From Ferrovibrio terrae_A (GTDB lineage Bacteria > Pseudomonadota > Alphaproteobacteria > Ferrovibrionales > Ferrovibrionaceae): a stretch of 64,000 nucleotides of DNA. How positions within the stretch are numbered: position 1 is the first letter of the stretch; every line of letters begins with the position of its first letter. This document shows positions 50,975 to 59,286 of this stretch, in pieces. The stretch is from assembly GCF_943372915.1 (NCBI RefSeq), contig NZ_CALSAN010000017.1, positions 22,547 to 86,546 on the forward strand, read 5' to 3'. The notes beneath the pieces are model-generated. The model saw nothing but the letters and a program-made list of their open reading frames with translations. It was not told where the DNA came from and ran no database searches. The position numbers and the translations under genes were made by a program.

Positions 50975-52291
50975 ATGCTGAAGGGCAAGCGGATCCTGCT
51001 GGTGATTTCCGGCGGCATTGCCGCCTACAAGGCGCTGGAGCTGATCCGGCGCCTGCGCGAGCGCGGCGTCAGCGTGCGCTGTGCCATGACTGAATCCGCC
51101 GCGCAGTTCGTCACCCCGCTCAGTGTCTCCTCGCTCAGTGGCGAGAAGGTGTCCAGCGATCTGTTCTCGCTGACCGACGAAGCCGAGATGGGCCATATCG
51201 AGCTGTCGCGCGATGCCGATCTGGTGGTGGTCGCGCCCGCCACCGCCAATATCCTCGCCCGCATGGCCCATGGCCTGGCCGACGACATGGCGACCACTCT
51301 TTTGCTGGCCACCGATAAGCCTGTTCTCGTCGCGCCGGCGATGAATGTGCGCATGTGGTACCACCCGGCCACCCAGCGCAATCTCGAACGCCTGAAGGGC
51401 GACGGCGTCGCCGTCATCGGGCCGAATGACGGCGAGATGGCCTGCGGCGAATACGGCCCGGGCCGCATGGCCGAGCCGCTGGAAATCGTCGCCGCCATCG
51501 AGGCGCAGTTCGGCAAGCCGCTGCCCCGGCATCTGGGGCTGGTGCAGCCGCGTGGTGACCAGCCCGCGACCGTGCAGACCGCCACTGTTCAACCGATTGT
51601 GCAGGATCTGAAGGGCCGGCGCGCCATCGTCACCTCGGGCCCGACGCATGAGGCGATCGACCCGGTGCGCTATATCGCCAACCGCTCCTCGGGCAAGCAG
51701 GGCCATGCGATTGCCGCAGCCCTGGCCGCGCGGGGCGCCGATGTGACCCTGGTGACCGGGCCGGTGACGCTGCCCGATCCGGCGGGCGTGAAGACCGTGC
51801 ATGTGGAAGCCGCGCGCGACATGTTCTCGGCCTGCTTCCTCGATCTTCCGGTCGATATTTTCGTGGCAGCAGCCGCCGTCGCCGACTGGCGCGTGGCGGT
51901 GGAAGCGTCGCAGAAGATGAAGAAGACCGGCGAACTGCCGCCGGTGCTGAAACTGGCCGAGAATCCCGACATCCTGCGCGCCATCAGCACCACCGATGCC
52001 CGGCGTCGCCCGGCCCTGGTGGTCGGCTTTGCCGCCGAGACCGAAAACGTCGTCATGCATGCGCAGAAAAAGCTGCAGTCGAAGGGCTGCGACTGGATTC
52101 TGGCCAATGATGTCTCGGACGGCACCGGCACGTTTGGCGGCGACAGCAATGCCGTGCATCTGGTGACGGCCAGCGGCGTCGAGGACTGGCCGCGTTTGAG
52201 CAAGACCGAAGTGGCCGCACGCCTTGCGGCCCGCATTGCCGCGTCGTTCAACGACGCACCGATCAAGAAAAACGCCAAGAAAGGTTCGTGA
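50975..52291 (+). CDS. coaBC: Bifunctional phosphopantothenoylcysteine decarboxylase/synthetase
   Basis: A 438-residue CoA biosynthesis enzyme. CoaC half (1-190): LLVISGGIAAYKALELI, active His in MGHIELSRDADLV, PAMNVRMW and GEMACGEYGPGRMAEP (catalytic Cys). CoaB half (about 210-430): VTSGPTHEAIDPVRYIANRSSGKQGHAIAAALAARGA in order, DIFVAAAAVADWRV, and KAGxK-type loop near KMKKTGELPPVLKLAENPDIL. A GAGGAAAC site precedes the ATG. The stop overlaps the dut start region. Confidence 0.95.
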   Translation: MLKGKRILLVISGGIAAYKALELIRRLRERGVSVRCAMTESAAQFVTPLSVSSLSGEKVSSDLFSLTDEAEMGHIELSRDADLVVVAPATANILARMAHGLADDMATTLLLATDKPVLVAPAMNVRMWYHPATQRNLERLKGDGVAVIGPNDGEMACGEYGPGRMAEPLEIVAAIEAQFGKPLPRHLGLVQPRGDQPATVQTATVQPIVQDLKGRRAIVTSGPTHEAIDPVRYIANRSSGKQGHAIAAALAARGADVTLVTGPVTLPDPAGVKTVHVEAARDMFSACFLDLPVDIFVAAAAVADWRVAVEASQKMKKTGELPPVLKLAENPDILRAISTTDARRRPALVVGFAAETENVVMHAQKKLQSKGCDWILANDVSDGTGTFGGDSNAVHLVTASGVEDWPRLSKTEVAARLAARIAASFNDAPIKKNAKKGS

Positions 52292-52788
52292 TGTCGCGTC
52301 CTGTACCCCTGCATGTGCCGATTAAGCAGCTGCCGCATGCGGCCGGCCAGCCGCTGCCGGCCTATGCCACCGAGGATGCCGCCGGTTTCGACCTGCTGGC
52401 CGCCGTGGCGGAGTCCATCGTGCTGCAGCCCGGCCAGCGCAAGCTGGTGCCGACCGGGATCAGCATCGCCGTGCCGCCCGGTTTCGAGGCGCAGGTGCGC
52501 CCGCGGTCGGGGCTGGCCTTCAAGCATGGCATCACCGTGCTGAATTCGCCCGGCACCATCGATGCCGATTATCGCGGCGAGGTCGGCGTGGTGCTGATCA
52601 ATCACGGCGATGCGCCGTTCACCATCAATCGCGGCGAGCGCATCGCGCAGATGATCGTCGCCGCCTACAGCCGCGTCGAATGGGTGCCGGTGGCCGAGTT
52701 GCCGGAAACCCAGCGCGGTGCCGGCGGATTCGGTTCTACGGGTGTGGCAACGCCCCAAAGCACGCAGAAGACAGCAGCAGGAGACTGA
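52291..52788 (+). CDS. dut: Deoxyuridine 5'-triphosphate nucleotidohydrolase (dUTPase)
   Basis: A 165-residue trimeric dUTPase that keeps uracil out of DNA. All five motifs can be read: EDAAGFDLLA, PRSGLAFK, GTIDADYRGEVGVVLIN (catalytic Asp and Tyr), GERIAQMI and the flexible C-terminal RGAGGFGSTG. An extra 12 or so residues follow motif five. coaBC-dut is a conserved pair in the class. The ATG at 52291 overlaps the coaBC TGA by one base. Confidence 0.95.
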   Translation: MSRPVPLHVPIKQLPHAAGQPLPAYATEDAAGFDLLAAVAESIVLQPGQRKLVPTGISIAVPPGFEAQVRPRSGLAFKHGITVLNSPGTIDADYRGEVGVVLINHGDAPFTINRGERIAQMIVAAYSRVEWVPVAELPETQRGAGGFGSTGVATPQSTQKTAAGD

Positions 52789-52792
52789 CACC

Positions 52793-53245
52793 ATGTTGAA
52801 GTGTACGCGGCGCACCATGCATGCGCTGGAAGCCGTGGTCGATATCGCCTTCCACGCGCGGCCGGAGCCGGTGCAGTCCAAGGATATCGCCACCCGGCAG
52901 AATGTGCCGCAGCGCTATCTGGAACAGGTGATGCAGCATCTGGTGCGCAACGGCATCCTCAAGGGCGTGCGCGGCCCGCGCGGCGGCTACACGCTGGCGC
53001 GCGAACGCCGCCGCATCACGGTGGGCGAGGTGGTGCGCATCGTGTCGGAGCTGGATGCCGAGGGCGAGGAGGATTTCTCCGCCGGCTCCGAACTGGGCCG
53101 CCGCACCGTGCAGCCGATCTGGGAAGAATGCCAGGTGGCGATCATGGCGCGGATCGACAAGATCACGCTGGAGGATCTGTGCGCCCGCGCGGAAACCAGT
53201 GGCTTTGCCGCCCAGCTTGAAGGCGCCGACAATTTCGCGATCTGA
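52793..53245 (+). CDS. Rrf2-family transcriptional regulator upstream of cysK
   Basis: A 150-residue winged-helix regulator. MLKCTRRTMHALEAVVDIA, DIATRQNVPQRYLEQVMQHLVRNGILKGVRGPRGGYTLARE and ITVGEVVRIV give the Rrf2 fold in order. Cysteines are at residues 4, 113 and 130, so the three closely spaced Cys of IscR/NsrR-type Fe-S sensors (about 92-106) are absent. The position directly before cysK, 39 bases away, suggests a CymR-like role in sulfur/cysteine control. AGGAG stands upstream of the ATG. Confidence 0.85.
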   Translation: MLKCTRRTMHALEAVVDIAFHARPEPVQSKDIATRQNVPQRYLEQVMQHLVRNGILKGVRGPRGGYTLARERRRITVGEVVRIVSELDAEGEEDFSAGSELGRRTVQPIWEECQVAIMARIDKITLEDLCARAETSGFAAQLEGADNFAI

Positions 53246-53284
53246 CATCAACAATAACCAGCACCGCGACAGCGGGAGGATAGT

Positions 53285-54265
53285 ATGACCCAGGCGCGAC
53301 CCAACACGATCCGCACCTACAATCCGCCGCGCGGCAAGGTGTATGACTCGATTGTCGATACCATCGGCGCCACGCCGCTGGTGCGCATCAACCGTCTGGC
53401 GAAAGAGGCCGGCGCCAAGGCCGATCTGCTGGCCAAGCTGGAATTCTTCAATCCGCTGTCCTCGGTGAAGGATCGCATCGGCATTGCCATGATCGAGGCG
53501 CTGGAAGCCGCCGGCAAGCTCAAGGCCGGGTCCACCATCATCGAACCGACCTCGGGCAACACCGGCATTGCGCTCGCCTTCGTGGCCGCCGCCAAGGGTT
53601 ATCGCCTGATTCTCGTCATGCCGGAAAGCATGTCGCTGGAGCGTCGCAAGATGCTCAAGTTCCTCGGCGCCGAACTGGAACTGACGCCGCCGGGACTGGG
53701 CATGAAGGGCGCGCTGGCCCGCGCCGAAGAGCTGCTGAAGGAAGTCCCCGGCAGCGTGATTCCGCAGCAGTTCGAGAATCCGGCCAATCCCGAGATCCAC
53801 CGCCACACCACAGCGGAGGAAATCTGGGTCGATACGGCGGGCAAGGTGGATGTGGTGATTTCCGGCGTCGGCACCGGCGGCACCCTGACTGGTGTGGGCA
53901 GCGTGCTGAAGGCCAAGAAGCCGGGCTTGCGCATGATCGCGGTGGAGCCGGAAGACAGCCCGGTGATTTCCGGCGGCAAGCCGGGCCCGCACAAGATCCA
54001 GGGCATCGGTGCCGGTTTCATTCCCGGCAACCTGGATACCAAACTGATCGACGAGATCATCACCATCGGCAACGAGACGGCTTTTGAGACCTCGCGCCGC
54101 ATGGCGCGCATGGAGGGCATCCCGGCCGGCATCTCGTCTGGCGCTGCGATTGCCGCCGGCCTCGAAGTGGCGGCGCGGCCCGGCATGGAGGGCAAGACCG
54201 TGGTGGTCATCATCCCCTCCTTTGCCGAACGCTATCTGTCGACCGCGCTGTTCGACGGCCTGTGA
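53285..54265 (+). CDS. cysK: Cysteine synthase A (O-acetylserine sulfhydrylase)
   Basis: A 326-residue PLP enzyme making cysteine from O-acetylserine and sulfide. Lys62 in SSVKDRIG carries PLP; PTSGNTGIAL binds substrate, GVGTGGTLTGVG binds the PLP phosphate and IPAGISSGAA contains the second PLP-interacting Ser. About 18 residues precede the usual start (MTQARPNTIRTYNPPRGK), a common feature in this class. The GTG start of the ThiF-like gene overlaps the stop (GTGA). Confidence 0.94.
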   Translation: MTQARPNTIRTYNPPRGKVYDSIVDTIGATPLVRINRLAKEAGAKADLLAKLEFFNPLSSVKDRIGIAMIEALEAAGKLKAGSTIIEPTSGNTGIALAFVAAAKGYRLILVMPESMSLERRKMLKFLGAELELTPPGLGMKGALARAEELLKEVPGSVIPQQFENPANPEIHRHTTAEEIWVDTAGKVDVVISGVGTGGTLTGVGSVLKAKKPGLRMIAVEPEDSPVISGGKPGPHKIQGIGAGFIPGNLDTKLIDEIITIGNETAFETSRRMARMEGIPAGISSGAAIAAGLEVAARPGMEGKTVVVIIPSFAERYLSTALFDGL

Positions 54266-55032
54266 GTGCCGTGTTCAGCAAGGACGAACTCGAACGCTAT
54301 TCCCGGCATATCATCCTGCCGGAAGTGGGTGGTGCCGGGCAGCAGCGGCTGAAAACTGCGCGCGTGCTGGTGATCGGCGCCGGCGGCCTGGGCTCGCCGC
54401 TGCTGCTGTATCTGGCGGCTGCCGGCATCGGTACGCTCGGCATTGTCGATGACGACACCGTGTCGGTGTCGAACCTGCAGCGCCAGGTGCTGCATGGCAC
54501 CGAGGATGTCGGCCGCAAAAAGACCGAAAGTGCCGCCGTGGCGATTGCCGGCCTCAACCCGCATGTGCGCGTCATCGAGCATACCGAGCGGCTGACGCCG
54601 CAGAATGCCGATGCGTTGATCGGCGCCTACGATCTCGTTGCCGATGGCAGCGACAATTTCGATACCCGCTTCCTGGTCAACGACACCTGCTATCGCCTGA
54701 AGAAGACCCTGGTGACGGCAGCGATCCTGCGCTTCGACGGCCAGCTCTCCACCTTCAAGCCCTGGCAGGGCGCGCCGCATCCCTGCTACCGCTGCGTCTT
54801 CCCCGAGCCGCCGCCGGCGGGCAGCGTGCCAGCCTGTTCCGAGGCCGGCGTGCTGGGGGCGCTGGGCGGCGTGATGGGCAGCCTGCAGGCGCTGGAAGTG
54901 GTGAAGGAACTGCTCGATCTGGGCGACAGCCTGTCCGGGCGCCTCCTGCTGTATGACGCATTGCGCGGCGATGTCCGCACCGTGAAACTGCGGCGCGATC
55001 CGGCCTGCAAACTCTGCGGCACCCACGCCTGA
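54262..55032 (+). CDS. MoeB/ThiF/HesA-family adenylyltransferase
   Basis: A 256-residue E1-like enzyme that adenylates the C-terminus of a sulfur-carrier protein (MoaD, ThiS or similar). ERYSRHIILPEVGGAGQQRL at the N-terminus, nucleotide loop GAGGLGSPLLLYLAAAG, NLQRQVLH with the catalytic Arg, DGSDNFDTRFLVND, and zinc pairs CYRC and CKLC. There is no rhodanese domain. Coupling to cysK (GTGA overlap) suggests sulfur transfer from cysteine metabolism, but a housekeeping MoeB role fits as well. Confidence 0.88.
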   Translation: MSAVFSKDELERYSRHIILPEVGGAGQQRLKTARVLVIGAGGLGSPLLLYLAAAGIGTLGIVDDDTVSVSNLQRQVLHGTEDVGRKKTESAAVAIAGLNPHVRVIEHTERLTPQNADALIGAYDLVADGSDNFDTRFLVNDTCYRLKKTLVTAAILRFDGQLSTFKPWQGAPHPCYRCVFPEPPPAGSVPACSEAGVLGALGGVMGSLQALEVVKELLDLGDSLSGRLLLYDALRGDVRTVKLRRDPACKLCGTHA

Positions 55033-55141
55033 TCCCCCTGGTCCGGCTGGCCTGCCACGATGATGTGGACGAACCTGCCGTGTGGCCTATGATCGTGGCC
55101 ATAAGCAACGCCGATATGCAGCCGGCGCCAGGGTGGGAATC

Positions 55142-55723
55142 ATGCAGGATGACAGTACAGCGGCATTGACCGCCCATGACATCACCATGGCTGCACCCGG
55201 CTGCTGGCCGGGGCTGGTCGATGCGCGCTTTCGCACATTGCTGCGCCACTGGGCCGAGCGCCGTGTCGGCCCGACCGCGCCGCGTTCGGCGATTGATCCG
55301 TCTGCCATCCGCGACTGCCTGCCGCATGTCTGGCTCTACAAATACCTGCCTGATGACAATGACTTCATCTGCACCCTGGCTGGCGAGGCGGTGAACGAGG
55401 CCTGGGGCCGCAGCCTGATCGGCAAGCGGGCCAGCGTCTTCATGCCGCCGGCCATGCAGGCCCGCGTGCCGAAGCTGTACCGCCGCATGTTGGACCTGCC
55501 CGCCATCCAGGTCAGCCGCCGCCGCATCGCACCGACCGATGGCATGGTGCAGAGTGCCGAACGCCTGATCGTGCCGCTGGCGCGCGACGATGGTTCGCCT
55601 TACGGCGTGTTCGGGCTGACGCTGTATGATCTCGGCACGCAGACCAGCTTCGTGGATCCGCTGAACATGCAGGGCGCCGTCACCCTGTATGACTGCGCCG
55701 GCCTGCCGGCGACACCGCCCTGA
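55142..55723 (+). CDS. Stand-alone PAS-domain protein, second pair, copy 1
   Basis: A 193-residue protein: LLRHWAERRVGPTAPRSAIDPSAIRDCLPHVWLYKY in order, FICTLAGEAVNEAWGRSLIGKRASVFMP, YRRMLDLPAIQVSRRRIAPTDG, and RLIVPLARDDGSPYGVFGLTLYDLG. The organisation is the PAS_5 type, with a distinctive NEAWG...GK motif shared with the next gene only. No output domain. Start by homology to its neighbour; an in-frame GTG lies 60 bases upstream. Function unknown. Confidence 0.72.
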   Translation: MQDDSTAALTAHDITMAAPGCWPGLVDARFRTLLRHWAERRVGPTAPRSAIDPSAIRDCLPHVWLYKYLPDDNDFICTLAGEAVNEAWGRSLIGKRASVFMPPAMQARVPKLYRRMLDLPAIQVSRRRIAPTDGMVQSAERLIVPLARDDGSPYGVFGLTLYDLGTQTSFVDPLNMQGAVTLYDCAGLPATPP

Positions 55724-55816
55724 ACGCCAAGCCCTGATCGGGGTGGCGCCGGTACTGTTTTTCCACAGGGGGGTGCCGCTCGACGGCCAACTCGGTCTCG
55801 CCTAGCATGATGCTGG

Positions 55817-56398
55817 ATGAGCAGGCAGACGGATCACGAGTCTCAGGGCGATATCGGCCGGGTCGCCGCACCGGGCCAGTGGCCGGTGCTGCGCGATCCG
55901 CGCTTTTTACAGTTGTTGCGCCACTGGGCCAGCAGTCGTGTGGGCCTCTCCATGCCGCGCGACGCGCTCGCGCCGGCCGCGATCAAGCCCTGCCTGCCGC
56001 ATGTCTGGCTGTTCCAGTATCGCGCCGATAGCGACAGCTTTGTCTGCCGGCTGTCAGGCGAACAGGTCAACGAGGCCTGGGGCACCAACATCACCGGCAA
56101 GCAGCCGCAGGATTTCATGCCGGCCGAAAGCGCCGCCATCGCCCACCAGATCTACCGCCGCATCCTGCTGACCCCGGCGCTGCATGTCAGCTACCGCCAT
56201 ATTGCCCCCCGGGCCCTGCAGGAAAAGGGCGCCGAACGGCTGGTGGTGCCGCTCAGCGATGCCCGGGGCCAGCCCTATGGCATCTTCGGCCTGTCGCTGT
56301 ATCACTTCGACCCGATCACCCAGGCCGGCCACCCGCCCCATGTCGGGCCGGACGTCACCTATTATCCCTGCGCCGACCTGCCGGCCGAGTTGCCCTGA
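55817..56398 (+). CDS. Stand-alone PAS-domain protein, second pair, copy 2
   Basis: Also 193 residues, alignable over its length with the previous gene: LLRHWASSRVGLSMPRDALAPAAIKPCLPHVWLFQY, FVCRLSGEQVNEAWGTNITGKQPQDFMP, YRRILLTPALHVSYRHIAP and RLVVPLSDARGQPYGIFGLSLYHFD in order. The first 25 residues and the last 20 diverge most. The two genes form a second tandem PAS duplication, separate from the pair at 16.2-17.3 kb. It is followed by a 270-base gap before the ATPase genes. Confidence 0.72.
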   Translation: MSRQTDHESQGDIGRVAAPGQWPVLRDPRFLQLLRHWASSRVGLSMPRDALAPAAIKPCLPHVWLFQYRADSDSFVCRLSGEQVNEAWGTNITGKQPQDFMPAESAAIAHQIYRRILLTPALHVSYRHIAPRALQEKGAERLVVPLSDARGQPYGIFGLSLYHFDPITQAGHPPHVGPDVTYYPCADLPAELP

Positions 56399-56672
56399 AC
56401 CGCTGCGCTTCGCGGCCGATTCGGGCCTGGTGTGGCAGATTGTCGCAGTTCGGAGCCCCCCTGCCGGATCGCCGCCACAGTGCAAACAGTGGCCTGCATG
56501 CTTTCACGAATAGCCCTGAAAAACCCAAGTGTTGCAAAGGGGTTGATTTGGCAGATGCGAGTGATTCTTAAATCCTGCGGGGCGACCCGGCGGCTTGACG
56601 CTGACTCCCCCGGTTTCTATGGTGCCCGCGCTTTCTGGGGGCGGTCGCCCCTGGCGCCGGGGGTATCACGCC

Positions 56673-57053
56673 ATGGCTGAACAGGATCGACCGACAGCGG
56701 AAAGCAGCGATGCCGATGATCCGGCCCTCGCCAAGCTCGAGCGCGACCTGCAAGGGGTGCGCGAGCGGCAGGCCGAAGAGAAGGCAAAGCGGCGCCCGGA
56801 TGCCGATCCCCGCCAGACGGCGACGGTCGGCAAGGCCTGGTCGCTGGCGATCGAGATGGTCGCGGCGGTCGGTGTTTCGGTGTTCATCGGCTGGTGGCTC
56901 GACCGCTGGCTCGGGACGACACCCTGGGGTCTGGTTGGTTTTATCCTGCTGGGGATCGCGGCCGCGATGTGGTCGGCGATCCGCACGGGCATGATGATGC
57001 AGCGCCAGCAGCTCGCCGACAGCGAGCGCGGCGCGAAAAAGGAAGGGGACTAA
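56673..57053 (+). CDS. atpI: F0F1 ATP synthase assembly protein I
   Basis: A 126-residue protein: about 55 hydrophilic, Glu/Arg-rich residues, then two helices (WSLAIEMVAAVGVSVFIGWWLDRWLG and LVGFILLGIAAAMWSAI) and a short tail. The WWLDRWLGTTPWG motif between helices is typical of alphaproteobacterial AtpI/AtpQ, which helps assemble the c ring. It is first in the F0 cluster, with a possible -35 TTGATT at 56543 upstream. Confidence 0.85.
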   Translation: MAEQDRPTAESSDADDPALAKLERDLQGVRERQAEEKAKRRPDADPRQTATVGKAWSLAIEMVAAVGVSVFIGWWLDRWLGTTPWGLVGFILLGIAAAMWSAIRTGMMMQRQQLADSERGAKKEGD

Positions 57054-57055
57054 CA

Positions 57056-57811
57056 GTGGCCAGCCCGCTTGATCAGTTCAAGGTGAAGTGCATCGCGCTG
57101 TGCGGCGAGGGCGGCCAGCTGCAGGCCTTCTCGTTTACCAACGCGTCGCTGTTCATGGTGCTGAGCGTGGTCGGCGCCGTTGTGCTGATGGTCTATGGCA
57201 TGCGCCAGCGCAGCCTGGTGCCGGGCCGCCTGCAGTCGGTGGCGGAGCTGAGTTACGAATTCGTCGCCAATATGGTGCGCGAGAATGTCGGTCCCAACGG
57301 CCGCCAGTATTTCCCCTTCATCTTCTCGCTGTTCATCTTCGTGCTGATGGCCAACATGCTCGGCATGGTGCCCTACAGCTTCACGGTGACCAGCCACATC
57401 ATCGTCACCTTCGCGCTCGCCATCGTCGTGTTCCTCGGCATCACGGTGATCGCCATTGTGCGCAACGGCATCCACTTCTTCACCCATTTCATGCCGGCCG
57501 GCGTGCCGATGTGGCTGGCGCCGATCATCGTGCCGATCGAGATCATCTCCTATCTATCGCGCCCGATTTCGCTGTCGCTGCGCCTGTGCGCCAACATGCT
57601 GGCGGGTCACACCACGCTCAAGGTCTTCGCCGGCTTCATCGTGTCGATGATCGGCATGGGCGGCGTGATGTCGGCTTCGGGCATTCTTCCGCTCATCATG
57701 GTCACTGCACTGACGGCGCTGGAATTCCTGATCGCCTTCCTGCAGGCCTATGTGTTCGCCATTCTCACCTGCCTCTACCTCGCCGAGGCCGTGAATATGG
57801 AACACCACTAA
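57056..57811 (+). CDS. atpB: F0F1 ATP synthase subunit a
   Basis: A 251-residue subunit a, the stator half of the proton channel. The essential Arg lies in SLSLRLCANMLAGHTTLKVFAG; other hallmarks are FPFIFSLFIFVLMANMLGMVPYSFT, PMWLAPIIVPIEIISYLSRPISLS and LIAFLQAYVFAILTCLYLAEA. GTG at 57056 gives the standard N-terminus (ASPLDQFKVK) and lies 2 bases after the atpI stop; no closer ATG exists. Confidence 0.95.
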   Translation: MASPLDQFKVKCIALCGEGGQLQAFSFTNASLFMVLSVVGAVVLMVYGMRQRSLVPGRLQSVAELSYEFVANMVRENVGPNGRQYFPFIFSLFIFVLMANMLGMVPYSFTVTSHIIVTFALAIVVFLGITVIAIVRNGIHFFTHFMPAGVPMWLAPIIVPIEIISYLSRPISLSLRLCANMLAGHTTLKVFAGFIVSMIGMGGVMSASGILPLIMVTALTALEFLIAFLQAYVFAILTCLYLAEAVNMEHH

Positions 57812-57870
57812 GCGTATCTGTTTTCGTTCAACCGTTTACCAGTTCAAACCTAGAAAGAAGGATGAGTATC

Positions 57871-58095
57871 ATGGATCTTGCTTCTGCCAAGATGATCGGT
57901 GCCGGCATTGCGGCGATCGGCATGGGCGGCGCGGCGATCGGCGTGGGTCTGATCTTCGCGAACTTCCTCAATGGCGCGCTGCGCAATCCGGGCGCTGCCC
58001 CGAAGCTGTTCGGCAACCTGATGCTGGGCTTCGCCGTGACCGAAGCGCTCGGCATCTTCGCGCTGCTGATCGCGCTGCTGATCCTGTTCGTCTGA
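57871..58095 (+). CDS. atpE: F0F1 ATP synthase subunit c
   Basis: A 74-residue hairpin membrane protein forming the rotor ring. MIGAGIAAIGMGGAAIGVGLIFANFLNGALRNPGA makes helix one and the polar loop; GFAVTEALGIFALLIALLILFV has the proton-carrying Glu in the VTEALG motif. The ATG at 57871 is preferred over 57862 because AAGGA stands 7 bases upstream and the length then matches relatives. The Glu context is of the H+-type. Confidence 0.94.
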   Translation: MDLASAKMIGAGIAAIGMGGAAIGVGLIFANFLNGALRNPGAAPKLFGNLMLGFAVTEALGIFALLIALLILFV

Positions 58096-58100
58096 GTTAA

Positions 58101-58595
58101 ATGCCTCAGCTCGAAACAGCCACTTTCCTGCCGCAGCTCGTCTGGCTGCTGATCAGCTTTGCCATTCTCTATCTGTTGATGGCAAAGCTGGCGCTGCCGC
58201 GCGTGGCTGAGGTTGTGGACGGGCGCCGCAAGCGCCTGGAACACGATCTCGAGGAAGCGGCCCGGCTGAAGCGCGAGACCGAGAAGGCGATCGCCGACTA
58301 CGAGCAGGCGCTGGCAAGCGCGCGGGCCAAGGCCCAGACGATTGCCGGCGAGACGCGGACCCGGATTGCGGCCGAACAGGCTGCGGTGCGGGCCAAGCTC
58401 GAAGCCGAGATCAGCGAACGGACCAAGGCGGCGGAAGCCAGCATCCTCGCGGCCAAGCAGCAGGCGCTCGCCTCGCTGCAGTCGGTCGCGGCGCAGGCGG
58501 CATCCGATGTCGTGGCCCGGCTGAGCGGCACGGCGCCGAGCAACGACGCGGTGGAAGCCGCCGTTGCCCAGGCGCTGGCCAAGCGCAGCGCGTAG
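58101..58595 (+). CDS. F0F1 ATP synthase subunit b'
   Basis: A 164-residue stator subunit with one N-terminal helix (TFLPQLVWLLISFAILYLLMAKLALP) and a long coiled coil (RRKRLEHDLEEAARLKRETEKAIADYEQAL). The two-b arrangement (b' plus b) is typical of alphaproteobacteria and cyanobacteria. It begins 5 bases after atpE and is followed by atpF 14 bases later. Confidence 0.92.
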   Translation: MPQLETATFLPQLVWLLISFAILYLLMAKLALPRVAEVVDGRRKRLEHDLEEAARLKRETEKAIADYEQALASARAKAQTIAGETRTRIAAEQAAVRAKLEAEISERTKAAEASILAAKQQALASLQSVAAQAASDVVARLSGTAPSNDAVEAAVAQALAKRSA

Positions 58596-58609
58596 GACCG
58601 GGGGTCAGC

Positions 58610-59095
58610 ATGTTCCAAGATCCGACATTCTGGGTTCTGGTCGCCTTCGTCCTGTTCTTTGCCCTGATCTTCTATCTGAAGGTTCCGGGCAAGGTGCTGG
58701 CGCAGCTCGACGAGCGTGGCGCCCGCATCAAGCAGGGCCTGGATGAGGCCGAGAAGCTGCACCAGGACGCGCAGCATCTCTTCGCCGAATACCAGCGCAA
58801 GCAGCGCAACGCCCTCAAGGAAGCCGAGGAGATCGTCGCCGCGGCCGAAGCCGAGGCGAAGGCCCTGCTGAAGGACACCGAGGCCGAGCTGAAGCTCAGC
58901 CTGGAGCGTCGCCGCAAGCAGGCCGAAGACCGGATCGCCCAGGCCGAAAAGCAGGCGGTGCAGGAAGTGCGCGACACGGCCGTGGAACTGGCGATTGCTG
59001 CCGCGACCCAGGTGCTCGGCCAGTCGCTGCAGGGTGCTGCCGCCGCCGCGCAGATCGACCGCGCCATCGGCGATGTGAAGGCCAAGCTGCACTAA
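58610..59095 (+). CDS. atpF: F0F1 ATP synthase subunit b
   Basis: A 161-residue stator subunit: N-terminal helix FWVLVAFVLFFALIFYLKV, then a right-handed coiled coil rich in Ala/Glu/Lys (AEYQRKQRNALKEAEEIVAAAEAEAKALL in parts). With b' it joins F1 to subunit a. It is the last gene of the F0 cluster; the F1 genes (atpHAGDC) are not in this window. Confidence 0.94.
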   Translation: MFQDPTFWVLVAFVLFFALIFYLKVPGKVLAQLDERGARIKQGLDEAEKLHQDAQHLFAEYQRKQRNALKEAEEIVAAAEAEAKALLKDTEAELKLSLERRRKQAEDRIAQAEKQAVQEVRDTAVELAIAAATQVLGQSLQGAAAAAQIDRAIGDVKAKLH

Positions 59096-59119
59096 GCACG
59101 CTTTCAGCTATCGAATACG

Positions 59120-59147
59120 AAAAGGGCCGCAGCGATGCGGCCCTTTT
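59120..59147 (+). terminator. Rho-independent terminator of the F0 ATPase operon
   Basis: A 12-bp stem AAAAGGGCCGCA (59120-59131) with TGCGGCCCTTTT (59136-59147), loop GCGA, followed by TCTTTG. Strong match, 24 bases after the atpF stop. Confidence 0.93.
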
Positions 59148-59168
59148 TCTTTGTAGCTCTCCTCTTGT

Positions 59169-59235
59169 CGTCCCCGCGCACGCGGGGACCCAGTCTTTCG
59201 GTCGTTCTGGATTCCCGCTTTCGCGGGAATGACGA
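59169..59235. repeat. Dispersed palindromic repeat (second type), two hairpins in inverted orientation
   Basis: The left unit folds as GTCCCCGCG/CGCGGGGAC (59170-59189), the right as ATTCCCGC/GCGGGAAT (59211-59230). Outer parts CGTC...CCCAG and CTGG...GACG are inverted copies. The general layout equals the repeat at 115-203, but the hairpin sequence differs, so two families of intergenic palindromic elements seem to be present. Confidence 0.7.
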
Positions 59236-59286
59236 TTATGCGGATGTGCTAGGCTGAATTCTGCATTCAGTCTGGAGGGCCACACC

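Noticed and set aside
56543..56571. Promoter for the F0 ATPase genes (TTGATT, 17 bases, TCTTAA)
   Set aside because: The -10 match is poor and the distance to atpI is about 100 bases; too weak to list as a feature.
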